Notes: generated from the letters alone by a model not told the origin. A stretch of 64,000 nt of DNA from Affinundibacterium flavidum (GCF_014284175.1 NZ_JACOGA010000015.1:1-64000), one strand, 5' to 3'; counted from the stretch's first letter, positions 43,678-52,379 are shown. Program-made: numbers and translations.

Positions 43678-43858
43678 GGACTTATACAAAATTGCGCTGG
43701 CTTGGGTGTAGCGAGGAATTCAGGCTACATGTTGCCTGTTCGCATAACAACTTAGTCTTGCAAGGGTGGCACCACAGACAGTACGGTTGCTCGGCCTGTC
43801 CCTGCGAAGGCACGGGCAAGTCGTATACAACGACACCAACGTCTGTTTTGCGTAAACT
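43678..43858. repeat. GGACTTACGC hairpin repeat, copy b (long, degenerate)
   Basis: GGACTTATACAAAATTGCGC at the left and TTTTGCGTAAACTC at the right match the ends of copy d, with about 150 bases between. The interior holds GACAGTACGGTTG and CGACACCAACGTCTG segments similar to copy d (GACAGTACAATTG, CGACGCTAGCGTCTG). It fills the fliM-fliN gap and abuts the fliM stop codon. Confidence 0.65.
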
Positions 43859-44713
43859 CTATCTTAATAACTCAATTGCTTTGTGTTCGCCATGCTTGCC
43901 CAGAAAGGCAGAACACACTCCTTCGCCTACATTTGTTCTCAAGTTCAGCGGTTCATCTAACTGATGTCCCAATCGAACCACATCACCAATGCAAAGATTT
44001 TTGATGTTAACTAAATCCAATTCAACTTCTGCCATTTCCACGCTTAGGCTTACTATTTCGTTCTTGAGCGCTGCACTTAGCTTTGATAATTGCTGATTCG
44101 ATTTTCGGACAGATTGATTTCCCACGAAATCTGGATCATTTCCAAACAGACCCGATCGCAGCGTAGTCCAAGCGATGAGTAGATCTATTGTTCGCTCCAA
44201 AAATTGAATCGATACATGGATACAGCCACTCCAAGGAGTCCTTTGCGTATATGGAATCTGTTCATCATGCTCTAAAATCACAGCATTACCTTGGTCAACT
44301 AATATGGAACTCACAAGGGATGTTAGAAAATGTGAATAAGCATCATCTGCAACTCGTGACTGCAAAGAAAATCCGCCAGCGTTGGAAGAATATTTATGCT
44401 CCACACCAAACAGTTGCTTACTCAAAGTTGATCTCAGTTTAGAAAAATCACTAATCCAGAAACCTTCATCTTCCACACCAAATCGATGCCAAAGCGCGTC
44501 AAATTGGGGGATAGATTCGTGTGCCAGGCTCACCTCGATGAGTGGTGAAGATTGCCCGACACTAATCCATTGCGCACACCAACTCGAAGCGAAGTTTTGA
44601 AATAGCACTTTAATCTTTGCAAGCTGCTGGCTGTCCGGCCAAACAAGCTCTGAAACTTTAACTTTAGGTTCCGCGGTGCTCTTCGCGTAAAGATTACTAG
44701 AATAAGCAAGCAC
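43859..44713 (-). CDS. fliM: Divergent FliM/SctQ-type C-ring protein
   Basis: 284 residues, shorter than the usual 320-340. The C-terminal SpoA domain is recognisable (VSLSVEMAEVELDLVNIKNL, then CIGDVVRLGHQLDEPLNLRT). The N-terminal CheY-binding helix of FliM (LSQ.EIDALL) is absent: the protein begins MLAYSSNLYAKSTAEPKVKV. The middle domain is strongly diverged and I cannot find the conserved GGxG loop that contacts FliG. Its position between flgE and fliN makes FliM the likely identity; a SctQ-like fold is the alternative. This suggests a switch that does not read CheY-phosphate. Confidence 0.75.
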   Translation of the reverse strand: MLAYSSNLYAKSTAEPKVKVSELVWPDSQQLAKIKVLFQNFASSWCAQWISVGQSSPLIEVSLAHESIPQFDALWHRFGVEDEGFWISDFSKLRSTLSKQLFGVEHKYSSNAGGFSLQSRVADDAYSHFLTSLVSSILVDQGNAVILEHDEQIPYTQRTPWSGCIHVSIQFLERTIDLLIAWTTLRSGLFGNDPDFVGNQSVRKSNQQLSKLSAALKNEIVSLSVEMAEVELDLVNIKNLCIGDVVRLGHQLDEPLNLRTNVGEGVCSAFLGKHGEHKAIELLR

Positions 44714-44716
44714 TGT

Positions 44717-45895
44717 TTACTTACCTTTCATCGAGAAAAGTTCCTGCAGCATTTCATTCGCTGTTGAAATAATTTGTGATGATCCTTGATATCCACGTTG
44801 CATGATAATGAGATCGCTGAACTCTTGAGACAAATCAACATTAGAAATTTCTACCATTCCAGATTTAACACTTCCAAAGTTACTCTTACCCGCCACACCC
44901 GTATGCCAATCAGCAGGATTAACGGCATCAAATTCATTGTTCCCACGTGCTGCAACAGAATCTAAACTTTCGAACTGCGCTAAACTTAAGCGGCTGCCTT
45001 GTACCGTTTGCCCGTTCGAATAACTGAGTGAAAGTGTACCAAGTGCATCAAAACTGGCACCAGCCAAAGCGCCGGGGCCATATCCATTTTGCGATGCAAA
45101 TGCCAATAACGAAAGGGAGCTCGAAGCGGTTGCCGTGACATTTGCACTAAAATCAAAGCTTAGTGGCATTGCCGTCAAACCTGCTGGCGTATAGTTCATT
45201 TGAACTTTGGAATTCGCAGGAACAATCTGACCATTGGAAAAAATAATTTGGCCAGTACCAATCACTGTCGTTCCTTCCGATACTTCAACCGCCCAACTAC
45301 CCGCAGTCGTTGCATTGGTATTAGTAAACTTAATACCGAGCGTATGTTCTCCACCTGCCTTGTCCATCACTTTTACACCTGTCACATTTTGAGTTGTGTT
45401 GGTGGTAAGCAGGCTACCAGAGAATTTTATTTCTGATGTTTGTTTCCCCTCACTGGTACGTTTTCCAGACAAGGAAATTTCCGTCATGTTACCGTCACTA
45501 TCTTGCCCCATCACTTTGAAACCATCAGAACGATTAACTAAGATGCCATCAGAGTTGAACTCAAATTGACCTGCACGGGTGTAATGCAACTTCCCTTCAG
45601 CATCTTTCAAGGTAAATAGCCCTTGCCCATCAACTGCAAGGTCAAGCGAATTTCCTGTTTGACGTAACTCACCTTGTTTAAAGTTGAGTGCAGTACTGCC
45701 GTAGCTTAGGCCATGCCCAACTTGGCCAAAATTATTATTAGGAGCTCCATTATTTGAATAGAACAGATCCCCAAACTGCAAACTTGAGCTCTTGAAACCC
45801 GGCGTATTAATATTGGCAGTATTGTTAGCGATAACGCGTAAGCCCTTAGAGTATCCCTGCAAACCACTCATCGCAATATAAATTGAATCAAGCAT
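44717..45895 (-). CDS. flgE: Flagellar hook protein FlgE
   Basis: 392 residues. The N-terminus MLDSIYIAMSGLQGYSKGLRVIANNTANINTPGFKSS (split) and the C-terminus VEISNVDLSQEFSDLIIMQRGYQGSSQIISTANEM (split) are the paired coiled-coil ends of rod/hook proteins. Between them lie FlgE D1/D2 regions (VDGQGLFTLKDAEGKLHYTRAGQFEFNSDG in pieces). It polymerises into the hook. Its size fits a normal hook monomer. It is followed by fliM three bases downstream and preceded by flgD with repeat copy c in between. Confidence 0.95.
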   Translation of the reverse strand: MLDSIYIAMSGLQGYSKGLRVIANNTANINTPGFKSSSLQFGDLFYSNNGAPNNNFGQVGHGLSYGSTALNFKQGELRQTGNSLDLAVDGQGLFTLKDAEGKLHYTRAGQFEFNSDGILVNRSDGFKVMGQDSDGNMTEISLSGKRTSEGKQTSEIKFSGSLLTTNTTQNVTGVKVMDKAGGEHTLGIKFTNTNATTAGSWAVEVSEGTTVIGTGQIIFSNGQIVPANSKVQMNYTPAGLTAMPLSFDFSANVTATASSSLSLLAFASQNGYGPGALAGASFDALGTLSLSYSNGQTVQGSRLSLAQFESLDSVAARGNNEFDAVNPADWHTGVAGKSNFGSVKSGMVEISNVDLSQEFSDLIIMQRGYQGSSQIISTANEMLQELFSMKGK

Positions 45896-45935
45896 GATTT
45901 ATCCTAGAAAAAAATTAAAATATTGTTGAATTATT

Positions 45936-46001
45936 GGACTTACGCGAAATTATCTCAGCAAGATTGGCGACAGCAACGCTGGGGCAGTTTTGCATAAGTC
46001 C
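45936..46001. repeat. GGACTTACGC hairpin repeat, copy c (short)
   Basis: GGACTTACGCGAAAT at the left pairs with the right end AGTTTTGCATAAGTCC, 66 bases overall. It lies in the flgE-flgD gap. Confidence 0.75.
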
Positions 46002-46011
46002 TAAATGAGTT

Positions 46012-46416
46012 TTATCGAACATTGGTGATTTGATTCAGACCAATATTGTCCAACGTCGAACCTGATGTAGTAAGGATGCTCATCGTTGGCGAATCGCCAC
46101 TCAGAGACAAAGAAACTACCTTACCGGCGATCGTCGCACTGCCATAACTAATATCGACATTGCGACCAATTAATCCCACGGACTGTAATGCAGATTGATT
46201 CACGATCAATTGTGAAACTTTCGAATTAAGTTCTTGTGTCTGTTGCAAAGCAGTGAACTGCGCCATCTGCGCCATGAACTGTTGATTATCAACTGGCTTC
46301 ATCGGGTCTTGGTAATTCAATTGCGTCGTCAGCACCTTGATTAAATCTTGAATCCCCAAACTATTCCCTTGCAAATTATTTGCGGAGCTTGCACCACTAA
46401 CTGATCCTATCGTCAT
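46012..46416 (-). CDS. flgD: Short hook-capping protein FlgD
   Basis: 134 residues. The N-terminal FlgD signature is intact: FlgD-type LIKVLTTQLNYQDPMKPVDN then QFMAQMAQFTALQQTQ. Only a short beta-rich tail follows (VGLIGRNVDISYGSATIAGK and onwards). Standard FlgD is about 220-230 residues and contains Tudor and FnIII-like domains; here the FnIII-like insert appears to be missing. FlgD caps the growing hook and is later exchanged. It overlaps the stop of fliK by four bases. Confidence 0.9.
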   Translation of the reverse strand: MTIGSVSGASSANNLQGNSLGIQDLIKVLTTQLNYQDPMKPVDNQQFMAQMAQFTALQQTQELNSKVSQLIVNQSALQSVGLIGRNVDISYGSATIAGKVVSLSLSGDSPTMSILTTSGSTLDNIGLNQITNVR

Positions 46417-48221
46417 AATCCCATCCTTTTTGAGTTTACATTGACACCACTCTGCATTATTACTTTGCGTCCTTCAGTTACTAGAGAAGTGCTTACATCC
46501 TGCTTATCATTCGCATCGCCTTGTTCAAACGATGTTGTTTCCCTGCGCTGCAAAATTGATCGTCCATTACACACCAAAGCATACAAATGAACTCCTTGCT
46601 GAGTGAGCCACAAACGAAGTGTGTGCGATAAAACGGCAAGATCAACTTGAGCTTGTACATCCACACCCAACCAAATTTTTAATCCATTTTCAGACAACTC
46701 TGTGTGAAAACGTAAGGTTTCTCTTTCAATAGATTGTCCCTTTTCCAGCGTTCTGCGCTGCAATCGATCCACTTGGTCAAATGCAAAATCCGGCGCAACT
46801 TCTTTACGAGAACTGTCATTCATATTGAGCACAGTAGGCGACGATTGTGCCATTGACCTAGTTGCGAATCTGGTTTCTATAGGACTAAGTGAAGCGCTTG
46901 CTTTTTCTCTTATTGCGTCAATTCCAAGCTTTGCCATGACTTCAACAAGGCCTTTTTGCAATTGCTCATTCTCAAGTTGACGATCTGGCTTAGCACTCAT
47001 GGCTGTCTGATGAACTTCTTCATTGCCGAACGATAAGGGAATTACAGGCGATTCAACTTGTGCCAATCCAGTTTGCGCTGGTGCCGGGGCACTTCCAACG
47101 GGTGATTGCTCACGTACAGCCACTGGCGGGTGATTCACTTCGGGCTTAGGCGACAATACCGTTACCGAATCGTTGCTCTCCAACTCTTGATCAACCTGAG
47201 TTACTTTTTGACTCTCAATCTGATTTACATGCTGACGAGACACATTTAAGGATGAGCTAGATGGGCTATTTTGAGTTGTTCTTGATTGCTCACTCTCACG
47301 ATACCCGTTTTCAATATGGCTAATACCGTATTGATTAGGAGGCAGTTTAGGAGGCAGTTCCTTCTTAACATCTGGGGCTTCATTGGAGGTACTTAATTTT
47401 ATTACGTCGTCCTTAAACTTTCCCTTGATTTGAACTGGGTCTTTTTGCAATTGTTCACTCTCAGGCTGACGATCTGTCTTACTGCTGATGGCAGGCTGAT
47501 GCACACGCTCATCGACGAACGACAATGGAGCAACTGGTGCGTCATCTTTCACCAATCCAATTTGCGTTTGTACAGGTGTACTTACGCCCGATGATTGCTC
47601 ACGCGCAGCGATTGGTGGGCTATTCATTTCAAGCTTAGTCGATAATGCTTGATCTTCCTCTTTACTCTCAAACTGTTTATCAACCCGAATTACATGCTGG
47701 CTAGGTACCATCAAAGATAGGTTCTCCTGTGCCACTTTTGATTGCTCGTCCTCGTGAGACTGTTTTTCAATATGGCGAATGCCGTATTGATCAGTATCCA
47801 AATTATCAACCCGCGCGACAATCTGGTGAGGCACTATCAAATTTGGCTTATCTTGCGCCACTCCTGATTGTTCATCCTCGTGATGTTCTTTTTCAATATG
47901 GCTAATGCCATATTGATCGAAACCCAGATCTTTCTTAGCTTCAGAGTTTTCGATGAACAGTCCCAATCTCGCCATTTTTTTTATTGCGGTATTGTCGCGA
48001 TGCAGTTCATCTCTGAATGTCGGATTCTGTTGAGCAGCATCTGATCCCACAAAATGGTCGCGTGCAATCAGACCATGTTGTAACCAGGAGTTCGCTTGCT
48101 CTCTCTCCATCGCACGACGCCAAGCGTCGCGTCTGCTGCCTATCGCCCCCCCATCTGGATCGATATCAGTTTTTTGTTTCGCTGGAGTCAGATCGAATAT
48201 TTGATTAATATTAATTGACAT
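46413..48221 (-). CDS. fliK: Flagellar hook-length control protein FliK with internal duplications
   Basis: 602 residues. The C-terminal FliK switch domain lies at about 500-560 (LRFHTELSENGLKIWLGVDV, LRLWLTQQGVHLYALVCNG). The N-terminal export and ruler part contains repeats: a QYGI(S/R)HIE block at about 103-140, 145-183 and 297-335, and a longer block with PPIAAREQS / PPVAVREQS and PLSF...VHQ...DRQ.E.EQLQK at about 186-265 and 348-427. So roughly 150 residues have been duplicated. FliK measures the hook and switches export specificity. It is encoded between fliJ and flgD, the expected place. Confidence 0.85.
   Translation of the reverse strand: MSININQIFDLTPAKQKTDIDPDGGAIGSRRDAWRRAMEREQANSWLQHGLIARDHFVGSDAAQQNPTFRDELHRDNTAIKKMARLGLFIENSEAKKDLGFDQYGISHIEKEHHEDEQSGVAQDKPNLIVPHQIVARVDNLDTDQYGIRHIEKQSHEDEQSKVAQENLSLMVPSQHVIRVDKQFESKEEDQALSTKLEMNSPPIAAREQSSGVSTPVQTQIGLVKDDAPVAPLSFVDERVHQPAISSKTDRQPESEQLQKDPVQIKGKFKDDVIKLSTSNEAPDVKKELPPKLPPNQYGISHIENGYRESEQSRTTQNSPSSSSLNVSRQHVNQIESQKVTQVDQELESNDSVTVLSPKPEVNHPPVAVREQSPVGSAPAPAQTGLAQVESPVIPLSFGNEEVHQTAMSAKPDRQLENEQLQKGLVEVMAKLGIDAIREKASASLSPIETRFATRSMAQSSPTVLNMNDSSRKEVAPDFAFDQVDRLQRRTLEKGQSIERETLRFHTELSENGLKIWLGVDVQAQVDLAVLSHTLRLWLTQQGVHLYALVCNGRSILQRRETTSFEQGDANDKQDVSTSLVTEGRKVIMQSGVNVNSKRMGL
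46941..47915 (-). repeat. Internal duplicated blocks of fliK
   Basis: The DNA for the DQYGISHIE motif carries a small palindrome CAATATGGC....GCCATATTG that recurs with variation near 47896, 47770 and 47312. With the adjacent long block (residues about 186-265 versus 348-427) this shows a diverged internal duplication of fliK. Confidence 0.75.
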
Positions 48222-48223
48222 AA

Positions 48224-48706
48224 TCAGGCCCTCTGCACTTTTGCTTTTTTACGCCAAAGACTACGCGCACTCCAATCTCGATCTGCTTCAGAACTCAATA
48301 ATTTACTTTGCTCTAATCCAAAATCTGCAATCGCATTCTCGCGATGCGATTCGATCAACTCAAGCTTCATCTGTTGGTCGACGCATGCCGCACGCGCATC
48401 TATCACTGAAGCTTGTAGCCTCAACAACTCTTCCGTCTTAAACTGAATTTGCATTTTTTTTTCCTGAAGGTATTGCAACGCATGACCGTGATTTGCTACA
48501 TCTAATTGCGTATTCCAAACATTTTTTGCATTATTGGCTTCCAACACATATGCCTGTTTCAGGGCACGCAGTACGTATTCACATTGAGTAAGTTCCGCTT
48601 GTAGGAGTGCCAGTCTTTGCTGTCGGCGACTTAACTCCCATTCTGCAACTTTCAGCACCGGTGCTAATTGATAAACGAAACCACGTAAATCTTTTCCTTG
48701 ACTCAT
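48224..48706 (-). CDS. fliJ: Flagellar export chaperone FliJ
   Basis: 160 residues, nearly all predicted coiled coil (LKVAEWELSRRQQRLALLQA, YLQEKKMQIQFKTEELLRLQ, and a C-terminal WSARSLWRKKAKVQRA). FliJ is the soluble stalk that binds FlhA and the FliI ring in the export apparatus. Sequence identity in the family is low, so the call depends on size, helicity and position between fliI and fliK. The start overlaps the fliI stop by four bases. Confidence 0.8.
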   Translation of the reverse strand: MSQGKDLRGFVYQLAPVLKVAEWELSRRQQRLALLQAELTQCEYVLRALKQAYVLEANNAKNVWNTQLDVANHGHALQYLQEKKMQIQFKTEELLRLQASVIDARAACVDQQMKLELIESHRENAIADFGLEQSKLLSSEADRDWSARSLWRKKAKVQRA

Positions 48707-50085
48707 TTCGCTTCCCTCGCTAAAGCGGTAGATAAGGCCGTAGATGGAATTTGAGAAAGGATATCTCTTAATGCCCGGATTCCAGTTTCTCTTGCTTCAC
48801 CACCTTCGCTTTGACGTAGCCAGTTCATCAATTGGGATTCAATAACCAGCACCGCATCCAATGCAGGATTGGAACCAGATTCATATGCACCGATATCCAC
48901 CATCTGACTATTACGCTCAAGCAGCGCCAAATACTTCACCATATCTACAGCCAATTTTCGTGCATCTGGAGTAACCAAATCGGACATGACACGACTTATA
49001 CTTTTCAAGATATCAATCGCTGGATACTGTCCTTTATGCGCAATTTGCCTGGACAATACAATATGACCATCAAGAATCGACCTCAGTGCATCTGAAATTG
49101 GCTCATTGAAATCATCCCCTTCAACTAATACCGTCATCAGTGCTGAAATCGCACCACCAGAATCACTCGTACCACATCTCTCACATAATTCTGGAAGCTC
49201 TGCAAAAACTGAGGGTGTATAACCACGCGCAGTTGGAGGCTCACCGGCTGAAAGGCCAACTTCTCGTTTGGCCATAGCAAACCGTGTAATCGAGTCCATT
49301 GTTAACAACACCTGCTTACCCTGATCTCTAAAGTACTCAGCAATACTCAATGCCGCATACGCTGCACGAATACGTGCCAATGCGGGTTGATCGCTCGTTG
49401 CCACCACCACTACGGATCGCTTCAATCCGTCTTCACCAAGCTGCTTATCAATAAATTCGCGAACTTCACGTCCTCGCTCTCCGATCAATGCAATAACATT
49501 CACGTCCGCCTTGACATGCTTCGCAATCATTCCCAGCAAAGTACTCTTGCCAACACCACTTCCTGAAAAAATTCCTACTCGTTGGCCTTTACCTATGGTC
49601 AATAGCGTATCAATTGCACGCACACCCGTTTCGAGGACATGCTCAATCCGAGGTCTTTGCATAGGATTCACCGCCGCGACCCGCAATCGACGAGTCTGGG
49701 TAGTACGAACTTCACCTTTGGAATCGAGCGCTTCACCAAAACAATTGATCACCCTACCCAACAGCGCATCACCAACATCGATTTTGCCAAATTGATCCTC
49801 AGCCACCACCTCACAACCCGCGGCAATACCATCTACCACCCCATAGGGCATCAAAATCAAAGAGTCACGACCAATCCCGACAACCTCCGCCACAATAAAG
49901 TCTCTGTCTGATAGAGAAATAGCATTCACTTGGCGAGGATAAATTTTGCACAATTCACCAACAGACGCGCTCAATCCCTCGACTTCAATCGAGAGACCGC
50001 TAAATTGGCTAACCTTGCCAACGCGTCGTATCAACACCGCACGATCTATAGCAGCTTGGTAGTGAGTAACAAAATCTTCACGCAT
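48703..50085 (-). CDS. fliI: Flagellum-specific ATPase FliI
   Basis: 460 residues. The Walker A motif GIFSGSGVGKSTLLG spans residues 171-185, the type III ATPase signature (PSVFAELPELCERCG) and the arginine-finger region are present, and the DSITRFAMAKREVGLSAGEP segment is the F1-beta-like core. The N-terminal beta-barrel domain reads VGKVSQFSGLSIEVEGLSAS. It energises substrate unfolding and delivery to the export gate. Full length. Upstream (toward fliG-like) lies repeat copy d. Confidence 0.96.
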   Translation of the reverse strand: MREDFVTHYQAAIDRAVLIRRVGKVSQFSGLSIEVEGLSASVGELCKIYPRQVNAISLSDRDFIVAEVVGIGRDSLILMPYGVVDGIAAGCEVVAEDQFGKIDVGDALLGRVINCFGEALDSKGEVRTTQTRRLRVAAVNPMQRPRIEHVLETGVRAIDTLLTIGKGQRVGIFSGSGVGKSTLLGMIAKHVKADVNVIALIGERGREVREFIDKQLGEDGLKRSVVVVATSDQPALARIRAAYAALSIAEYFRDQGKQVLLTMDSITRFAMAKREVGLSAGEPPTARGYTPSVFAELPELCERCGTSDSGGAISALMTVLVEGDDFNEPISDALRSILDGHIVLSRQIAHKGQYPAIDILKSISRVMSDLVTPDARKLAVDMVKYLALLERNSQMVDIGAYESGSNPALDAVLVIESQLMNWLRQSEGGEARETGIRALRDILSQIPSTALSTALAREAK

Positions 50086-50097
50086 AAATTACTTTTA

Positions 50098-50198
50098 GGA
50101 CTTACGCAAAATTGCTCTAGCTAGGCGCGTCGCCGAAGACAGTACAATTGTACGACGAGGCGACTGCAACGACGCTAGCGTCTGTTTTGCGTAAGTCC
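50098..50198. repeat. GGACTTACGC hairpin repeat, copy d
   Basis: GGACTTACGCAAAAT at the left pairs with TTTTGCGTAAGTCC at the right; the 101-base unit also holds inner complementary arms (CTAGCTAGGCG.CG, CGACGCTAGCG and a CAATTGTAC centre). It fills the gap between the fliG-like stop and fliI. Confidence 0.85.
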
Positions 50199-50215
50199 CA
50201 CCTTTAAAAAATTTC

Positions 50216-50869
50216 TCAATATACAGAACTTGATCGCTGTAGAACTGCTTTCAAACGCCCCGAAATACTTCGCTTGGACGTCTTATTCTCATCATTGCTG
50301 ATATTCCTCGCATGACTTCCGAATGCATCTACCAACTGTAAAGAATCATTGTTGCATTCTTGTTTTTGAAGTTCTTCAAACAAATGCAAGCATAAACTCT
50401 GATTCAACAATTCTGGCTTGGATTGTGAATCCAAACTCGATCCAAACTTCTCCTTAAATTTCTCAATACTTATTTGAATTAAGCGCGCCTTACGCACATC
50501 AAATAACTTCATCAACGCGCTATACCAACTCCAATCATGAATATTCAATACGCTAGCAATTAATTCAGGTGTCTCATCACATAACACTGCGTAAATCCTG
50601 TTTGCCGAAACGCGATCAATTTTATCCAAAATACTTTCGCGACTTCTGTCAGCAATAACCTCACTAACCGCATGCTTTTCTCTCGCCAAGAATGAATCAA
50701 TAATTTGACGATCACGCGGAATACCAAGTGAGCTTAACTCTGCTAACAAAGGCATCAGGAGCTCAACCTGCTCTTGAACCAACTCACCCATCAACCAATC
50801 GCGATCTTCAGGATGCAGGCTGTGCAGCATTAAGGCTAAATGCTGCAATTTATCCTCACGAATATGCAT
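50216..50869 (-). CDS. fliG: Truncated FliG-like rotor protein lacking the torque domain
   Basis: 217 residues where FliG is about 330. The middle part, IYAVLCDETPELIASVLNIH followed by ALMKLFDVRKARLIQISIE, aligns by eye with the FliG middle domain (L.RDEHPQ.IA..L...., A..LFDERLR..V...I). The EHPQ motif that binds FliM reads ETPE here (residues 99-102). The N-terminal stretch (LQHLALMLHSLHPEDRDWLM...) may be a remnant FliG_N. The C-terminal domain with charged torque residues is absent; the protein ends in a basic Ser-rich tail. The gene follows fliF, the fliG position, and ends at repeat copy d. Identity as FliG is moderately sure. Confidence 0.55.
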   Translation of the reverse strand: MHIREDKLQHLALMLHSLHPEDRDWLMGELVQEQVELLMPLLAELSSLGIPRDRQIIDSFLAREKHAVSEVIADRSRESILDKIDRVSANRIYAVLCDETPELIASVLNIHDWSWYSALMKLFDVRKARLIQISIEKFKEKFGSSLDSQSKPELLNQSLCLHLFEELQKQECNNDSLQLVDAFGSHARNISNDENKTSKRSISGRLKAVLQRSSSVY

Positions 50870-50882
50870 AAATTAACCCCAT

Positions 50883-52379
50883 TCAATCCTGCGTATGTCG
50901 CGTTGCCAAATCGGGCACTGATTCCAAAGCCGAGTCTTTATTTAGCCATACGCGAATTTGTTTTAGGGCAGCCTCTTTTTCTTTGTCAGATAGACGAGCG
51001 CTATGCGCATTGGAGTTCGTACGTGCATTCAAAAATAAGAGCACAGCAAGCATCACAATAGCAATCACGACCAGCAGAATGAGCAACTGGAAAGCAGGAT
51101 TTGTCATCACTGCGCTTTTACGTTCACCGCCATTTTCACGAATACTCTCATGGCCTAATTCCTTCGTTGCACCGACATTTCCAGGTTCACTGGACAGATT
51201 CGATAGATTCGCTTCGAGACCACCATCTCTTGGTGAAAAAATATGTTGAACGACAATACTATCACCACGCTCTACTGATGCACCGACAGCAGTAGCGACT
51301 AAGCTACGTAATTTTTCTGACTGCTCTGCATCGAGGTGTTTTTGAATAACAGCAACTACACTAATTTTTCGAATTGCCCCTGGCTGACTAATGACCTGTT
51401 CAACACGTCTCCCTACTTGATAGTCAACTTCACGATTCACGCTACTTTGTTTAACGCCCTGGCTCGAACTTATTGCGTCAAGCGGTGCTGCATTGTCTCG
51501 GCTCATTTCTCGCTCTTTGACAATCACACCGGTCGATGCTTGTCCCGATAGCGGCGGCGCTGCCAAAACATCTTCTGTCGTCGTCTTAATTTGATCCATA
51601 TCGAGAACAACATCTACGCTTGCCAATGCCTGTCCACTTCCAAACATTTGTTCTAAAACTCCATTCGCTTTCTTGTTGAGCAGGCTCTCTGTATCGCGCT
51701 TTAGATCAAGACTAGCACTCGACACCTCAAATTCTTGCGTTCCTGTGCGGGTTAGTGCAATGCCCTGTTGATCTACGATGGTAACGTCCTGCGCCAAGAT
51801 GCCGGGAACCGAGGCTGCGACTAAACGTTGTATGCCATTGACCTGTTCTGCTCGCAGCTTCTTACCTGGCTTCAAAGCGATATTAATCGCTGCTTTGGCT
51901 TTGCTGCTAGCACGTTTAAACAGTCCTTCTTCAGGCATAGCCAGATGTACGCGAACATCTTTAATTTCGTCGAGAGACATAATGGTCCGGGTAATCTCAC
52001 CTTGTAGCGCACGCTGATAATTAATCTTCTGCGCAAACTCCGTCATACCAAAGTCACTGTTGTTAAACAACTCAAACCCAATCGCACCATGCAAGGGAAG
52101 GTCTTTACCCAACAATTTTAAGCGAGTCGCATGGACTGCTTCTTTCTCCACCAAAATGGTATTGCCGCCATCGTCGAGACGATAGGGAATCTTCAAACGA
52201 TCTAACTCCGCAACCATGACAGCACTATCTTGAGGTTTTAGATCTGCAAACAAGATTTGATAATCTACTTTTAATAGAAGTGCTGCAACAGTCACTGTCA
52301 CACCGAGAATCAAGGCAACTCCAATGGCCAATCCCCACTTGCTGGCAAGGCTCAAATTATTCCAAAACGTTCTATCCAC
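50883..52379 (-). CDS. fliF: Flagellar MS-ring protein FliF
   Basis: About 498 residues from a GTG at 52379 that is preceded by GGAG at five bases; the open frame to 52394 begins with another GTG. One membrane helix near the N-terminus (WGLAIGVALILGVTVTVAALL) leads to the ring-building motifs: VDYQILFADLKPQDSA, EITRTIMSLDEIKDVRVHLAMPEE (split) and VNGIQRLVAASVPGI. A second helix (LLILLVVIAIVMLAVLLFL) is followed by a cytoplasmic tail that should anchor FliG (KEAALKQIRVWLNKDS). Somewhat shorter than the usual 550-570. First partner of the fliG-like protein downstream. Confidence 0.94.
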   Translation of the reverse strand: MDRTFWNNLSLASKWGLAIGVALILGVTVTVAALLLKVDYQILFADLKPQDSAVMVAELDRLKIPYRLDDGGNTILVEKEAVHATRLKLLGKDLPLHGAIGFELFNNSDFGMTEFAQKINYQRALQGEITRTIMSLDEIKDVRVHLAMPEEGLFKRASSKAKAAINIALKPGKKLRAEQVNGIQRLVAASVPGILAQDVTIVDQQGIALTRTGTQEFEVSSASLDLKRDTESLLNKKANGVLEQMFGSGQALASVDVVLDMDQIKTTTEDVLAAPPLSGQASTGVIVKEREMSRDNAAPLDAISSSQGVKQSSVNREVDYQVGRRVEQVISQPGAIRKISVVAVIQKHLDAEQSEKLRSLVATAVGASVERGDSIVVQHIFSPRDGGLEANLSNLSSEPGNVGATKELGHESIRENGGERKSAVMTNPAFQLLILLVVIAIVMLAVLLFLNARTNSNAHSARLSDKEKEAALKQIRVWLNKDSALESVPDLATRHTQD

